Position numbers and translations under genes: made by a program. The notes below the pieces were generated by a model. The model was not told the DNA's origin, did no database searches, and saw only the letters and a program-made list of their open reading frames with translations. Shown here piece after piece: positions 1-9,037 of a DNA stretch of 64,000 nucleotides. Within the stretch, counting starts at the first letter, position 1. Every line of letters starts with the position of its first letter. The DNA is from Pseudomonadota bacterium (lineage in GTDB: Bacteria > Myxococcota_A > Polyangia > GCA-2747355): positions 1,236,001 through 1,300,000 of the forward strand of contig JADJTL010000001.1 of assembly GCA_016711215.1 (NCBI GenBank), given 5' to 3'.

Positions 1-52
1 CAGCGGGCGGCTGGCTCGCCGCCCCGGGTCGAGGCCAGCGCGGGAGGTCGCC

Positions 53-907
53 ATGTCGCTCGTATTCCCCCCCGTGATGCTTGGACGGCTGGCCTGGGAC
101 TGGTCACGTACCTGCGTCTTCGGCGTGTTGAACGTCACGCCGGACTCGTTCTTCGACGGCGGGCGGCACGCCACGCCGGAGAGCGCAGTCGCGCATGCCC
201 TGGCGCTCGCCGACGAGGGTGCCGAGGTCATCGACATCGGTGGCGAGTCGACCCGTCCGGGGGCAGCGCCCGTGCCCTTGGCGCAGGAGCTCGATCGCGT
301 GCTGCCGGTCATCGGCGCGCTCGTCGGGCGACTGCGTGTGCCGATCGCCGTCGACACCTATAAGGCCGAGGTGGCGAGCGCTGCGTTGCGCGCCGGCGCC
401 ACGATCGTCAACGACATCAGTGGCGGACGGATCGACGACGCGCTGCTGGGGGTCGTCGCCGCGGCGGAGGCGACGGTAATCCTCGGCCACCTGCGGGGGC
501 TACCGGCGACGATGCAGCAGGACATCGTCTTTGGTGACGTCGTCGCCGAGGTGATCATCGAGCTGAAGCAGCGGGTGCGCGCGGCCATCGCGGCAGGGGT
601 GCGCGCCGATCGCATCTGGGTCGACCCGGGTCTCGGCTTCGGCAAGCGCGCCGACCACGTCATGAGCTTGCTGCACGCGCTCGGGCGAGTGCGCGAGGAG
701 GTCGGCTATCCGCTGCTGATCGGACCCTCACGCAAGTCGTTCATCGCCGCGGTCACCGGGCAGTCCGTCGGCGAGCGGCTGATCGGCAGCTGCGGCGCCG
801 CGGTCGCGGGCGTGATCAACGGCGCCGACGGCGTGCGTTTGCACGATGTGCTCGAGCTGCTGCCGGCGATACGCGTGGCCGACGCGATCCGCCGCGCTTC
901 GGCTTGA
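53..907 (+). CDS. folP: Dihydropteroate synthase
   Basis: This enzyme condenses 6-hydroxymethyl-7,8-dihydropterin pyrophosphate with p-aminobenzoate in cytosolic folate synthesis and is the sulfonamide target. The 284-residue protein shows the family signatures in order: NVTPDSF near the N-terminus, DIGGESTRPG, VDTYKAEVA, NDISGG, DPGLGFGK, GPSRKSF and a final RLHDV. The length is normal for the family. The ATG at 53 lies only 52 bases into the window, so the upstream partner is not visible; in many relatives it is ftsH (known context, not seen here). In-frame starts at 74 (GTG) and 77 (ATG) would also keep all motifs. glmM follows 99 bases downstream on the same strand. Confidence 0.96.
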   Translation: MSLVFPPVMLGRLAWDWSRTCVFGVLNVTPDSFFDGGRHATPESAVAHALALADEGAEVIDIGGESTRPGAAPVPLAQELDRVLPVIGALVGRLRVPIAVDTYKAEVASAALRAGATIVNDISGGRIDDALLGVVAAAEATVILGHLRGLPATMQQDIVFGDVVAEVIIELKQRVRAAIAAGVRADRIWVDPGLGFGKRADHVMSLLHALGRVREEVGYPLLIGPSRKSFIAAVTGQSVGERLIGSCGAAVAGVINGADGVRLHDVLELLPAIRVADAIRRASA

Positions 908-1006
908 CAGCTCGGCGACCTCGGCCCCATCTTGCCCGCGGCCACCTCGCCGCGCTCCTGGCGGTGAGGGCTTCAGCGGCGGGTCATCGCCGCGGCGAGG
1001 GATCGG

Positions 1007-2359
1007 ATGCGCAAGCTCTTCGGAACTGATGGGATCCGCGGCGTGGCCAATGTCCCGCCGATGACGGTTGAAACCGCGCTGGACCTGGGGCGCGCCGTGG
1101 CGTTCCTCTTCCGCAACGACGGACACCAGCGGCGCATCGTCGTCGGGAAGGACACGCGTCGGTCGTGCTACATGTTCGAGACCGCCCTGGCAGCGGGTAT
1201 TTGCTCGATGGGCGCCGACTGCTGGCTCTGCGGTCCACTGCCGACGCCAGGGGTGGCCCACCTGACCTCCAGCATGCGCGCCGAGGCCGGGGTGGTGATC
1301 AGCGCCAGCCACAATCCCTACCAGGACAACGGCATCAAGATCTTCGCGGCCGACGGCTTCAAGCTGCCGGATGCCCGCGAGTTGGAGATCGAGCAGCTGC
1401 TCGCCTCCGGGGCGCTCGACCAGCATCGCGTCCCCGCCCACAAGGTGGGCCGCGTGACGCGCATCCCGGGCGTCGACGGGCGCTACATCGCCTTCCTCAA
1501 GCACACCTTCCCCCCGGATCTGACCCTCGACGGAATCAAGATCGTCGTCGATTGCGCCAACGGCGCCGCCTACAACTTGGCCCCGATTGTCTTCGAGGAG
1601 CTGGGCGCCGAGGTGGTGGCGCTCGGCGTGCGACCCAACGGCCGCAACATCAACGATGGCTGCGGCGCGCTCCATCCGGGCCAGGTCCAGCGCGCGGTGA
1701 TCGAGCAGGGTGCGCAGCTCGGCGTCGCGCTCGACGGTGACGCCGACCGAGTCATCGTCGTCGACGAACACGGGGAGATCGTCGACGGGGATGCGATCAT
1801 GGCCCTGATCGCCCGGCGCATGCTGGCCGCGGACACGCTGGCGCAGCGAACGCTCGTGGTCACGGTGATGAGCAACCTTGGCCTCGAGCGCTGTATCCGC
1901 GGCCTGGGCGGAGAGGTGCGACGGACGGCGGTCGGCGACCGCTACGTCGTCGACGAAATGCGCCGCGGTGGCTTCAACCTTGGCGGCGAGCAGTCGGGTC
2001 ACCTGGTCTTTCTCGATCACGCGACCACGGGCGACGGGACGCTGGCGGCGTTGCAGGTGCTCGCGTCGATGCTGCGCGAGGGCAAGCCCGTCTCAGAGCT
2101 GGCACGCGTCATGACGCGCTATCCCCAGGTGCTGGTCAACGTCGAGGTCGCGCAACGGCGGGCGCTCGAGGAGCTCGACGCGCTCAACCGCGCGATTGCC
2201 GCGGCGGAGGCGCGCCTGGCGGGCGAAGGGCGGGTCTTGGTGCGCTACTCGGGCACCGAGCACAAGGCGCGGGTGATGGTCGAGGGCCCCGATGAAGCCG
2301 TCATCCGGGCGCTGGCCGAAGAGCTGGCCGCGCTGTTGCAAGAGGCCTGCGCCAGCTAG
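1007..2359 (+). CDS. glmM: Phosphoglucosamine mutase
   Basis: GlmM interconverts glucosamine-6-phosphate and glucosamine-1-phosphate on the way to UDP-GlcNAc, so it feeds peptidoglycan and LPS synthesis. The 450-residue protein begins MRKLFGTDGIRG, typical for the family. The phosphoserine loop ISASHNPYQDNG places the catalytic Ser at residue 101, the metal loop DGDADR gives Asp243, Asp245 and Asp247, the sugar loop is GEQSGH, and the phosphate-binding loop is RYSGTEHKARVMVEG near the C-terminus. All key residues are intact. The folP-glmM-acpS order is common in proteobacteria, and spacing to acpS is 24 bases, consistent with one transcript. Confidence 0.97.
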   Translation: MRKLFGTDGIRGVANVPPMTVETALDLGRAVAFLFRNDGHQRRIVVGKDTRRSCYMFETALAAGICSMGADCWLCGPLPTPGVAHLTSSMRAEAGVVISASHNPYQDNGIKIFAADGFKLPDARELEIEQLLASGALDQHRVPAHKVGRVTRIPGVDGRYIAFLKHTFPPDLTLDGIKIVVDCANGAAYNLAPIVFEELGAEVVALGVRPNGRNINDGCGALHPGQVQRAVIEQGAQLGVALDGDADRVIVVDEHGEIVDGDAIMALIARRMLAADTLAQRTLVVTVMSNLGLERCIRGLGGEVRRTAVGDRYVVDEMRRGGFNLGGEQSGHLVFLDHATTGDGTLAALQVLASMLREGKPVSELARVMTRYPQVLVNVEVAQRRALEELDALNRAIAAAEARLAGEGRVLVRYSGTEHKARVMVEGPDEAVIRALAEELAALLQEACAS

Positions 2360-2383
2360 TAGCCGCGGTAGGAGCGATCGGCG

Positions 2384-2764
2384 ATGGTGATCGGCATCGG
2401 GCTCGATCTGGTGACGGTCTCGCGCTTTGCGCGAATGATCGAGCGCTATGGCGAACGACTGCTCGGGCGCCTGTTCACCGCGGGCGAGCGTGCGTACTGC
2501 GCCAAGTACGCGCAGCCGGCGCAGCACTACGCCGCGCGCTTCGCGGCGAAAGAGGCGCTGCTCAAGGCCCTCGGCGTCCCCCACGGGCTGAGCTGGCACG
2601 AGCTGGAGGTCGTCTCTGCCGCCTCGCGCGCGCCGCAGATCCACCTGAGCGGCAGGGCGGCCGAGGCTGCACGGCAGCTCGGTATCACTCGCCTGCTGGT
2701 CACCTTGACTCACGAACGCGACCTCGCGGCTGCCATGATCGTGGCCGAGGGCGGCGCCGATTGA
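2384..2764 (+). CDS. acpS: Holo-[acyl-carrier-protein] synthase
   Basis: AcpS transfers 4'-phosphopantetheine from CoA to apo-ACP and so activates fatty-acid synthesis. The 126-residue protein has the two family motifs: IGIGLDLVTVSR at the N-terminus, with the magnesium-binding Asp8, and RFAAKEALLKALG, with Glu57 and Lys61. The length matches the short trimeric AcpS class rather than the larger Sfp class. It lies 24 bases after glmM and starts with ATG at 2384. The C-terminal strand LLVTLTHERDLAAAMIVAE is also typical. Confidence 0.96.
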   Translation: MVIGIGLDLVTVSRFARMIERYGERLLGRLFTAGERAYCAKYAQPAQHYAARFAAKEALLKALGVPHGLSWHELEVVSAASRAPQIHLSGRAAEAARQLGITRLLVTLTHERDLAAAMIVAEGGAD

Positions 2765-2821
2765 AGTGCGCGGCAGACCAGCTGGTCGCTCGGCGACTGC
2801 CGACGCAAGGGGGTTGATGCG

Positions 2822-3115
2822 ATGGATAAGGACACCTTCACGGAGCTGTTGCGCGAGGCCGGCGCCGCGCGATCAAAGGACAACAGCTTCCGCCTCGAGG
2901 GACGCCAAGGCGCGACCCTGATGCTCGGCGGCGATGGCACCTTGCTGACCATCGACCGGGTCAGCCGGCTGCTGCTCAAGGCTGGCTTCATCGTCGCTGA
3001 ATGCGAGCGGGGCGAGCGCTACTTCCTCGACTTGGCCCGTGTCTTCGCCCTGCGCCTCGAGCCCCCGAGCGAGGCCACCGGCTTCCGCGGCGAGACGGCG
3101 GAGGCCGCAGGCTAG
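2822..3115 (+). CDS. Small protein of unknown function
   Basis: This 97-residue ORF follows acpS by 57 bases on the same strand and is preceded by a G-rich ribosome binding site (AGGGGG at about 2808). I do not recognise the family. The protein is soluble, with no signal or membrane segment. It has a charged N-terminal helix, then a stretch reading LMLGGDGTLLTIDRVSRLLLKAGF and a C-terminal part rich in acidic residues. Codon use resembles that of its neighbours, and its position at the end of a conserved run supports it being real. It ends 14 bases from the convergent pseudokinase gene. Confidence 0.6.
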   Translation: MDKDTFTELLREAGAARSKDNSFRLEGRQGATLMLGGDGTLLTIDRVSRLLLKAGFIVAECERGERYFLDLARVFALRLEPPSEATGFRGETAEAAG

Positions 3116-3129
3116 CGGCTCCGACGGGC

Positions 3130-5061
3130 CTAGTACTCCAAGGACATCTTGAAGCTGGCGTGGGTGACGCCGCCGTCATAGGGCGGGAAGCGCACGCGCC
3201 CGAGCTGCTGCGCGATGCAGTCGTGGAAGACACCGCTGCTCTGCTCGTTGACCTTGACGTAGCTCACCTCGCCGGACCCTCGCACGCCGAAGGCGATCGC
3301 CACCTGCCGCAGCCGCGGATCGCTGCGCGCCTGCGCGATGATGCAGGGCACCAGTTGCTGCTGGTGCTGACGGATGGCGCTCTGAATCTGCTGCTGCGAG
3401 AGGAGCTGATCGCCACCGCTCTTCGAAGCATCGCCGAGGTAGGTAACCTCGTGCTCCGGGTCCTTGGCTGCCGACGGGGCGTCGGCAGCGCGACGCGGTC
3501 GGACGCGCAGCAGGCGCCGCCGGGCGGCCTGGTTCGCCGGCTCCGCGCTCCAGGAGAACTTGATGCTGTCGATGTTCGGCCCGGAGCGCTGCTCGCGATC
3601 GCGGTAGACCTTGACGATCCGCTCCTTCGTCACGGGGTGGCGCAAGCGCAGGTAGATCACGCCGCCGATCACGGCCGTCAGGACCAGGCTCAGCGCGACC
3701 ACCACGATGACCGTGGCGTGCCGGCGCTTATCGCGTTGATGCGTCTCTGCCAGCGTCCGCTGCGCGGTCTCCTCGTGCTGGTGGCGATCGAGCACGCGGA
3801 TAAATTGCTCGAAGGCTGGCTGTCGCCGGAGCGGGCCACGCGTACCGGTCTCCTGGTCGATCGCCAGATCGTCGGCCGAGAACTCCCCGCGATAGAGGCG
3901 CTGGCGCAGATCGGCAGCGGTGAAAGGACCGAAGTCAAGCCGGTTGCGGTGGACGACCCAGCGTTCGACCGGATCAGCCCCCGCGGCGTCCGCCAGCAGC
4001 TCCTCGAGCGGCCGTTCCTCCACCACTGGCGCGCGCGCTTGCGGCGCCGAGTGGCGGCGCACGATCGCTCGTGCGGCCGCGGGAGCGGCAGGCCCAGCGG
4101 CAGGCGAACGGGACGGGGACGGGGCATGGGCCGTGAACGGGCCGGCCGTCGCCGTGTTGCTGCGTGCCGCGCTCGGGGTGGTGAAGGTTACGCCAGCGGC
4201 GGCGCTGATCGTCGCCGGTGCGGGCGTGAGCGCGTGCTGACCGCTGAGCTCCGCCCGCTGCAGCGCCGCGTAGAGGTCGCTCTTGACGGCCTCGAGCGTC
4301 GCGTAACGCGCGCGTGGGTCGGCAGCCGTGCAGCGCGCGACGATCGCCCCGATGCCCTCCGGCAGACCTGCGCTGCGCTCGGCGGCCGGGACATCGGAGA
4401 GCGGGTCGATCGCCAGGAGCTCGCGCAGCAGCAACCCAATCACGTGGATATCGGCGGCCGCGCCAGCGTGTCGGGGGTCGCGCAACAGCTCCGGTGCAGC
4501 AAAGAGGCAATCGCCGAGGCGGTCGAAGGCGCGTGCGCCGGCGGCGGCCCAGATCGGCACCATCCCGAGGTCGGCGAGCTTGACGCGGCCGGTGGGCGCG
4601 ACGAGCAGCGCGCCAGGACCCGGCAGCCCATGGATCAGGGACGCCCCGCCGAGGTCGTGCGCCGCCTGAAGCGCACTGCAGGCGTGCGCGACAATGTTGT
4701 AGGTGGTCTTGAGCCCGAGTGTGCGGCCGCTGAGGCGCTGACGCGCGACCAACTCGCGCACGCTGATGCCCTCGACGTGCTCGCCGACCACGAAATGAAG
4801 CCCACCCTCCTTGCCGATCCCGATCACGCGGGCGACGTTCTTATGGACCAGGGTGCAGGCGAGATTGATCTGCGAGCGAAGCTGCTCGATCAGCCTGTTG
4901 CTCTTCGCCACCTCGGCGGCGATCAGACGCAGCGCGACCGGCTGCTGCGTCTGCTGATCGAGGGCCCGGTAGAGCGCACCAAGGCCGCCCTCGCCCAGCA
5001 GTTGTTCAACCCTGAAACGCGCGCCGACGACGGTCTCTGGCACGAGCAGATCAGTAGACAT
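3130..5061 (-). CDS. Membrane pseudokinase with GYF-like and AgmX/PglI-like domains
   Basis: The 643-residue protein starts with a Hanks-type kinase fold (about residues 12-285). A glycine loop GEGGLGALY is present, but the catalytic parts are gone: the VAIK lysine is Arg (VALRL), HRDLKPxN reads HGLPGPGALL, and DFG reads DLG. It is therefore almost certainly catalytically dead. A low-complexity Ala/Pro linker leads to a GYF_2/DUF4339-like domain (about 363-425, WVVHRNRLDFGPFTAADL). One membrane segment follows (about 452-475). The C-terminal part (about 556-643) resembles the AgmX/PglI C-terminal domain, with two Cys residues (PCII and HDCIAQQL). The likely role is signalling or scaffolding between cytoplasm and periplasm, which is inference. 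Convergent with the small ORF upstream; a second AgmX-like gene starts divergently at 5345. Confidence 0.85.
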   Translation of the reverse strand: MSTDLLVPETVVGARFRVEQLLGEGGLGALYRALDQQTQQPVALRLIAAEVAKSNRLIEQLRSQINLACTLVHKNVARVIGIGKEGGLHFVVGEHVEGISVRELVARQRLSGRTLGLKTTYNIVAHACSALQAAHDLGGASLIHGLPGPGALLVAPTGRVKLADLGMVPIWAAAGARAFDRLGDCLFAAPELLRDPRHAGAAADIHVIGLLLRELLAIDPLSDVPAAERSAGLPEGIGAIVARCTAADPRARYATLEAVKSDLYAALQRAELSGQHALTPAPATISAAAGVTFTTPSAARSNTATAGPFTAHAPSPSRSPAAGPAAPAAARAIVRRHSAPQARAPVVEERPLEELLADAAGADPVERWVVHRNRLDFGPFTAADLRQRLYRGEFSADDLAIDQETGTRGPLRRQPAFEQFIRVLDRHQHEETAQRTLAETHQRDKRRHATVIVVVALSLVLTAVIGGVIYLRLRHPVTKERIVKVYRDREQRSGPNIDSIKFSWSAEPANQAARRRLLRVRPRRAADAPSAAKDPEHEVTYLGDASKSGGDQLLSQQQIQSAIRQHQQQLVPCIIAQARSDPRLRQVAIAFGVRGSGEVSYVKVNEQSSGVFHDCIAQQLGRVRFPPYDGGVTHASFKMSLEY

Positions 5062-5344
5062 GGTCTTGGTTCACGACCCTCGCTGCTTTTCCGGCGCGGG
5101 CGTCGTCGGCAGAGACGCAGGCGCCCGCACGCGAGCGCTTGCGCTCTGCTGCGAGAGAATGCCCTTCTGCGACCCGCAAACGCGCGCTAGGCCGCGTTTG
5201 CATGAATAAATGCCCAAGCTGAACCTCGCGTTGCCCCGTCCCCCAGCGCCGCGGCATGCTACCGAAACGGCTCCGAGCGCGCAATGTACTGCCGGCCGCA
5301 AATTCGCTTGGCATCGGCGCGCGCGTCGCCGTAGCATCCGCCGC

Positions 5345-5954
5345 ATGCGTCGATACCGAGCCGGGCTGAGGAGCCTGATCGTGCTGGTTGTTCTCGGCCT
5401 TGCCGCGTGTCGCTCGAAACAGAGCGCCGAGGCCGATCGGCCCACCGCGCGGATGAGTCCAGAGGCTAATCCGGCGACCGCTGCCGCCTCCGTGCCGCGT
5501 CCGGCGGCGGAGGAGGGCTCCCCACCGGCAGCGGGTGATATCGAGGACCGGTCAGCGGCCAGCGACGACCCAATCGCAGCCGCGCGCGGGCGAGACGGCG
5601 CCGTTGGCGACGCCGCACCAGCGCGGCCGGACGGCGGCACAGGTTCCGACGGCGGCCTGCCGGCGCAGGTGCTCGCGCGCCGCGCGCTGAACGATGAGCT
5701 CGATCGCCTGCTCCAACGGGGTTACCGAGCGCCTGACGGCCTGTTTTGGCCCGGGGCGATCGGTCAAGGCCGAGGCCAAGTTGCGACTTCGCGTGCATCG
5801 CAGCGGCTACGTGATGGAACCCGAGGTCGCCGGCGCGGACGACGCGCTGCGGGCCTGTCTCGTTGGCGTCGTTTCCGGTTTGCGCGTGACGCAGCCGCTC
5901 AGCGATTCCGTCACGCTCGAGCGAACCCTGCGCGTGCAACGCCGCCGCCGGTGA
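5345..5954 (+). pseudogene. AgmX-like lipoprotein gene interrupted by an apparent +1 frameshift
   Basis: From ATG 5345 the reading frame gives a lipoprotein signal ending in the lipobox LGLAAC, then a Pro/Ala/Asp-rich linker and the start of a helix, RRALNDELDRLLQR. The conserved C-terminal half (ERLTACFGPG, LRLRVHRSGYV, LRACLVGVVSGLRV) lies in the next frame and runs to the TGA at 5952. Dropping one G from the GGGG run at 5718-5721 joins them smoothly as DRLLQRVTERLTACFG. The C-terminal half resembles the AgmX/PglI-like domain of the divergent neighbour, including the paired Cys. This is either a real inactivating mutation, programmed slippage, or an assembly error. Without the shift, the first frame stops at 6020-6022. 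Confidence 0.7.
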
Positions 5955-6021
5955 GCAAGCCTCGGCCACAGCGATTCCCTTGCCAGCGGCGCTGCGCCAA
6001 GCCACGCCGCGAGCCCCTCTG

Positions 6022-8148
6022 ATGCCGCTCGGCGCGCTGCGCCGCCTGATGCGCGGCGGTCTGCGCTGGTGGCTCCTGCCGCTGGTCACGACGGGCGCGC
6101 TGCTCGCGGTCGAGCGCGTCGCCGAGCGCGTCTTCGACCAGGGCCGACCAGCGAAGGGCGCCACGGCGCGCTTCACCCTCCGCGCCGAGGCCGATGCCGT
6201 CCTCGATCTGCATGAGACCCACGCGGCCGAGGCGATCGAGGCCCAGCAAAGCTACCTGCCGATCTATGAGCAGGACGACGAGGTGCTCGGCGCCGCCAAG
6301 GAGCAGATCCTCAATGCCGTGCTGGAGCGGCCCGTAGCCGCCTGGAGTTGGCCGAACGCTACGGGCACCGAGCCCGAGTCGTGGTATTTGCCCGCCGCGG
6401 ACGGCGGGACCTCCGCAGGGCAGGGCGATGCGCGGGTGGATGGCGGTGCGCTGGAGCGCGCACCGCAGTCAGTCGCGTTGGAGCACCGAGCAGAACTCGA
6501 AGCGCTCGTCGGCGGCTGCTTCGAGCTGCTGGCGCCCCTCTACGCCGCGGGCGTCGTCGCCGATACCGAGTTCCCCCGTGAGAAGACGGAGGTGCGGCGC
6601 TTCCTGAGCGGCAGCTACACCTTGCGCCCGGTGGCGCAGCTCCATCGCTTCTCGGCCCTGCGCGAGAAACTCGAGCGCGGGGCGAAGCAGTTTTTCTTCA
6701 AGACCGATCCGCGCGTGCGCTCGGAGGTCATCGACTACCTCTTGCAGCGCCTGCCGGCCAACCTGTCGTACTCGCGCGAGAATGACAGGTTCATCGCCGA
6801 TATTTCCCAGGTGACCGGTCTCAAGATGGTGTTGATTCGACGCGGCTCCGTGCTCGCGGCGCGCGGTGAGGTCGTGGACACCCGCGCGTTTTATGCGCTG
6901 CGCGCGACGACGGCGGCCCTCGCTGGGCTGCCCTGGATGCAGCGACACCTCGGGCGCTTTGGTCTGGTGGCGGCGCTGCTGCTGGTCTTCAGCGCCGCGG
7001 CCCGAACGCTCTGTCCGACGGTCTTCGTCAGCTCGAAGCCGCTAGCCTTGATCTACGGCGCGATAGTTCTGCTCGTGGCGGGCGGGAAGGTCGTCCTGGC
7101 GCTCTGGCCCGTCGGCGTCGGGGTGCTACCGCTGGCGAGCAGCGCCCTGGTCATCGCCGTCGTCTATGGCCGCGCGCCGGCCGTACTGGCGGCGATTGCC
7201 ACGGCGACCTGCATGGCCTTCGTCTTCTACTTCGATCTCGGGGCCATCGTCATCGGCGCCAGCGGTGGGGTCGTCGCCGCCCTGGTGGTCCGCCAGCGCC
7301 GCGGCGCCGCCGTGGCCGCGGCGGGGGTCCTCGTCGGTCTGGCACAGGCCTTCGCCAGCGAGGCCGCACGTGCCGCCGAGGGCCGGCCCCAGACCTACGC
7401 AGAACTCTGGTCGTCGGCGCAATGCCTCGCCGGTGGTCTGCTCGCCGGAGGCGTCGCGCTGCTCGCGCTGCCCTTCATCCAGCGTTGGGTCGGGCAGGCG
7501 TCGCGTGGCGCGCTCGCAGTGCTCGGCGATTTCGATCATGCGCTGATGCGCTTGCTGCGCGAGCGCCTGCCCCAGGTGTTCTCGCATAGCGTGCGTGTCG
7601 TCAACCTCGCGGATCGCGCGGCAGAGGCGCTCGGCGCCGACCGCGCGCTGACACGTGTTGGGGCCCTGATGCACGACTTGGGGAAGCTCGAAGACGGAGC
7701 CCAGGAGCTCGGGAGCGAGTCAGCGCTGGCGACACAGGCCGCGCGGCGGCAGGCGCACGTTGACGCTGGCCTGACGCTCGCGGCGGCACACGGCCTGCCT
7801 ACCGAGGTCAGGGAGGTGATCGCCGAACACCACGGCACCCTGCCGATGACCGAGCTGACCGGCCGCCCGCCGGGACTGGCCCCAGCGCCGGGCCCACGCG
7901 GCGAGCTGCCGCGCTATCGTGGTCCACTGCCGCGCTCGCTCGAGTCCGCGATCGTCATGATCGCCAATCGCGTCGAGCACGCAACGCAAGGGGTCGCGTC
8001 GGCCGCGGCGTCCGCTGCGCTCGTCGATCAGGTGATCCTCGAGCTGCAAGCCGAGCTGCAGTTCGTCGACTGCGCGGTGACGCAGCGGCAACTGATCACG
8101 CTCAAGCGCGCGATCATCCGCTACCTCGAGACGACCCGCGAACGATGA
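6022..8148 (+). CDS. 7TM-HD family phosphodiesterase (PgpH/YqfF-like)
   Basis: Family members hydrolyse cyclic di-AMP at the inner membrane. The protein (708 residues from ATG 6022) has a first membrane helix (about 16-33), a large extracytoplasmic 7TMR-HDED domain (about 45-305), a bundle of membrane helices (about 310-505) and a C-terminal HD domain. HD residues are visible: FSHSVRV near 519, MHDLGK near 551, QAHVDAG near 578 and EHHG near 603, so the site looks intact. A TTG at 5980 would add 14 residues; the ATG is preferred although neither has a strong ribosome binding site. rnc follows on the same strand. Whether this organism makes c-di-AMP cannot be seen here. Confidence 0.88.
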   Translation: MPLGALRRLMRGGLRWWLLPLVTTGALLAVERVAERVFDQGRPAKGATARFTLRAEADAVLDLHETHAAEAIEAQQSYLPIYEQDDEVLGAAKEQILNAVLERPVAAWSWPNATGTEPESWYLPAADGGTSAGQGDARVDGGALERAPQSVALEHRAELEALVGGCFELLAPLYAAGVVADTEFPREKTEVRRFLSGSYTLRPVAQLHRFSALREKLERGAKQFFFKTDPRVRSEVIDYLLQRLPANLSYSRENDRFIADISQVTGLKMVLIRRGSVLAARGEVVDTRAFYALRATTAALAGLPWMQRHLGRFGLVAALLLVFSAAARTLCPTVFVSSKPLALIYGAIVLLVAGGKVVLALWPVGVGVLPLASSALVIAVVYGRAPAVLAAIATATCMAFVFYFDLGAIVIGASGGVVAALVVRQRRGAAVAAAGVLVGLAQAFASEAARAAEGRPQTYAELWSSAQCLAGGLLAGGVALLALPFIQRWVGQASRGALAVLGDFDHALMRLLRERLPQVFSHSVRVVNLADRAAEALGADRALTRVGALMHDLGKLEDGAQELGSESALATQAARRQAHVDAGLTLAAAHGLPTEVREVIAEHHGTLPMTELTGRPPGLAPAPGPRGELPRYRGPLPRSLESAIVMIANRVEHATQGVASAAASAALVDQVILELQAELQFVDCAVTQRQLITLKRAIIRYLETTRER

Positions 8149-8217
8149 CCGCTGCCGATCAGACGTTTACCGTCGAGCGCTGCGGCGGCGCCCCCGACGA
8201 CGACGCAGCGCTCGACG

Positions 8218-9030
8218 GTGCCGAGCAGCGCGCCAGCTCCGGCAGCAGACGAGGCGCCCGCACGCGCTGCGGCGGACGTGCCGACGGCCGAGTACGAAGC
8301 GCTGATCGCGGCGATCGGCTATGACTTCGTCTGTCTCGAGCGCCTGCGGCGAGCGCTGACGCATCGCTCGCGGACCAACGAAGAAGACGCCCCGGGGGGG
8401 GGCGCGGCTCCGCTGCCCAACAACGAGCGCCTCGAGTTTCTCGGCGACGCCGTCGTCGACCTCGTGGTCAGCCACGCCTTGATGGGCCTGCTGCCCGAGG
8501 CTCGCGAGGGCGAGCTCTCGCGCCTACGCGCGACGGTCGTCAATGAGGGCGGCTTGGCCGAGGCGGCGCAGCAGGCGCAGCTCGGCGCGTTCCTGCGCCT
8601 TGGGCGGGGGGAGGAGCAGACGGGCGGGCGGCAGAAGGCGTCGATTTTGGCCGATGCGATGGAAGCGGTGATTGGTGCCGTCTTCCTTGACGGCGGCCTT
8701 CCCGCGGCGGAGCAGGTGATCGCTCGCCTCTTGGGGGAGCAGATCCTCGCGGCGGCGGCGGGGAACACCAGCGCGGACTACAAGACGCGGCTGCAGGAAT
8801 GGACGCAGGCGCGGCAGCGCGAGGTTCCTCGCTATGACGTTATCAACGCGTGGGGACCTGACCACGACAAGGTCTTCGAGGTCGCCGTCAGCGTCGCCGG
8901 CCGCGAGCTGGCGCAGGCCGCCGGGACGAGCAAGAAGGAAGCGCAGCAGCGAGCCGCTGAACTGGCCCTCAGCCGATTGGCCGCCGAGGAGGTCACCGAC
9001 GGCCCTCGGGCGTCGGCGCCGAAGCTCTAG
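8218..9030 (+). CDS. rnc: Ribonuclease III
   Basis: RNase III cleaves double-stranded RNA and matures rRNA precursors. The 270-residue protein begins at a GTG codon and carries about 25 extra N-terminal residues rich in Ala and Pro. The RNase III domain has the signature NNERLEFLGDAVVD (Glu70, Asp77) and the second acidic pair in DAMEAVIGAVFLDGG (Asp146, Glu149), so the metal site is complete. A double-stranded RNA binding domain follows (about 185-255), with GTSKKEAQQRAAELAL in its last helix. The gene ends only 7 bases from the convergent AAA-TPR gene. Confidence 0.96.
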   Translation: MPSSAPAPAADEAPARAAADVPTAEYEALIAAIGYDFVCLERLRRALTHRSRTNEEDAPGGGAAPLPNNERLEFLGDAVVDLVVSHALMGLLPEAREGELSRLRATVVNEGGLAEAAQQAQLGAFLRLGRGEEQTGGRQKASILADAMEAVIGAVFLDGGLPAAEQVIARLLGEQILAAAAGNTSADYKTRLQEWTQARQREVPRYDVINAWGPDHDKVFEVAVSVAGRELAQAAGTSKKEAQQRAAELALSRLAAEEVTDGPRASAPKL

Positions 9031-9037
9031 CCCGCCG

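Noticed and set aside
3001..5190. Long plus-strand open frame opposite the pseudokinase
   Set aside because: High-GC shadow: Arg/Gly/Ala-rich, no domain, and the opposite frame holds clear kinase and AgmX-like segments.
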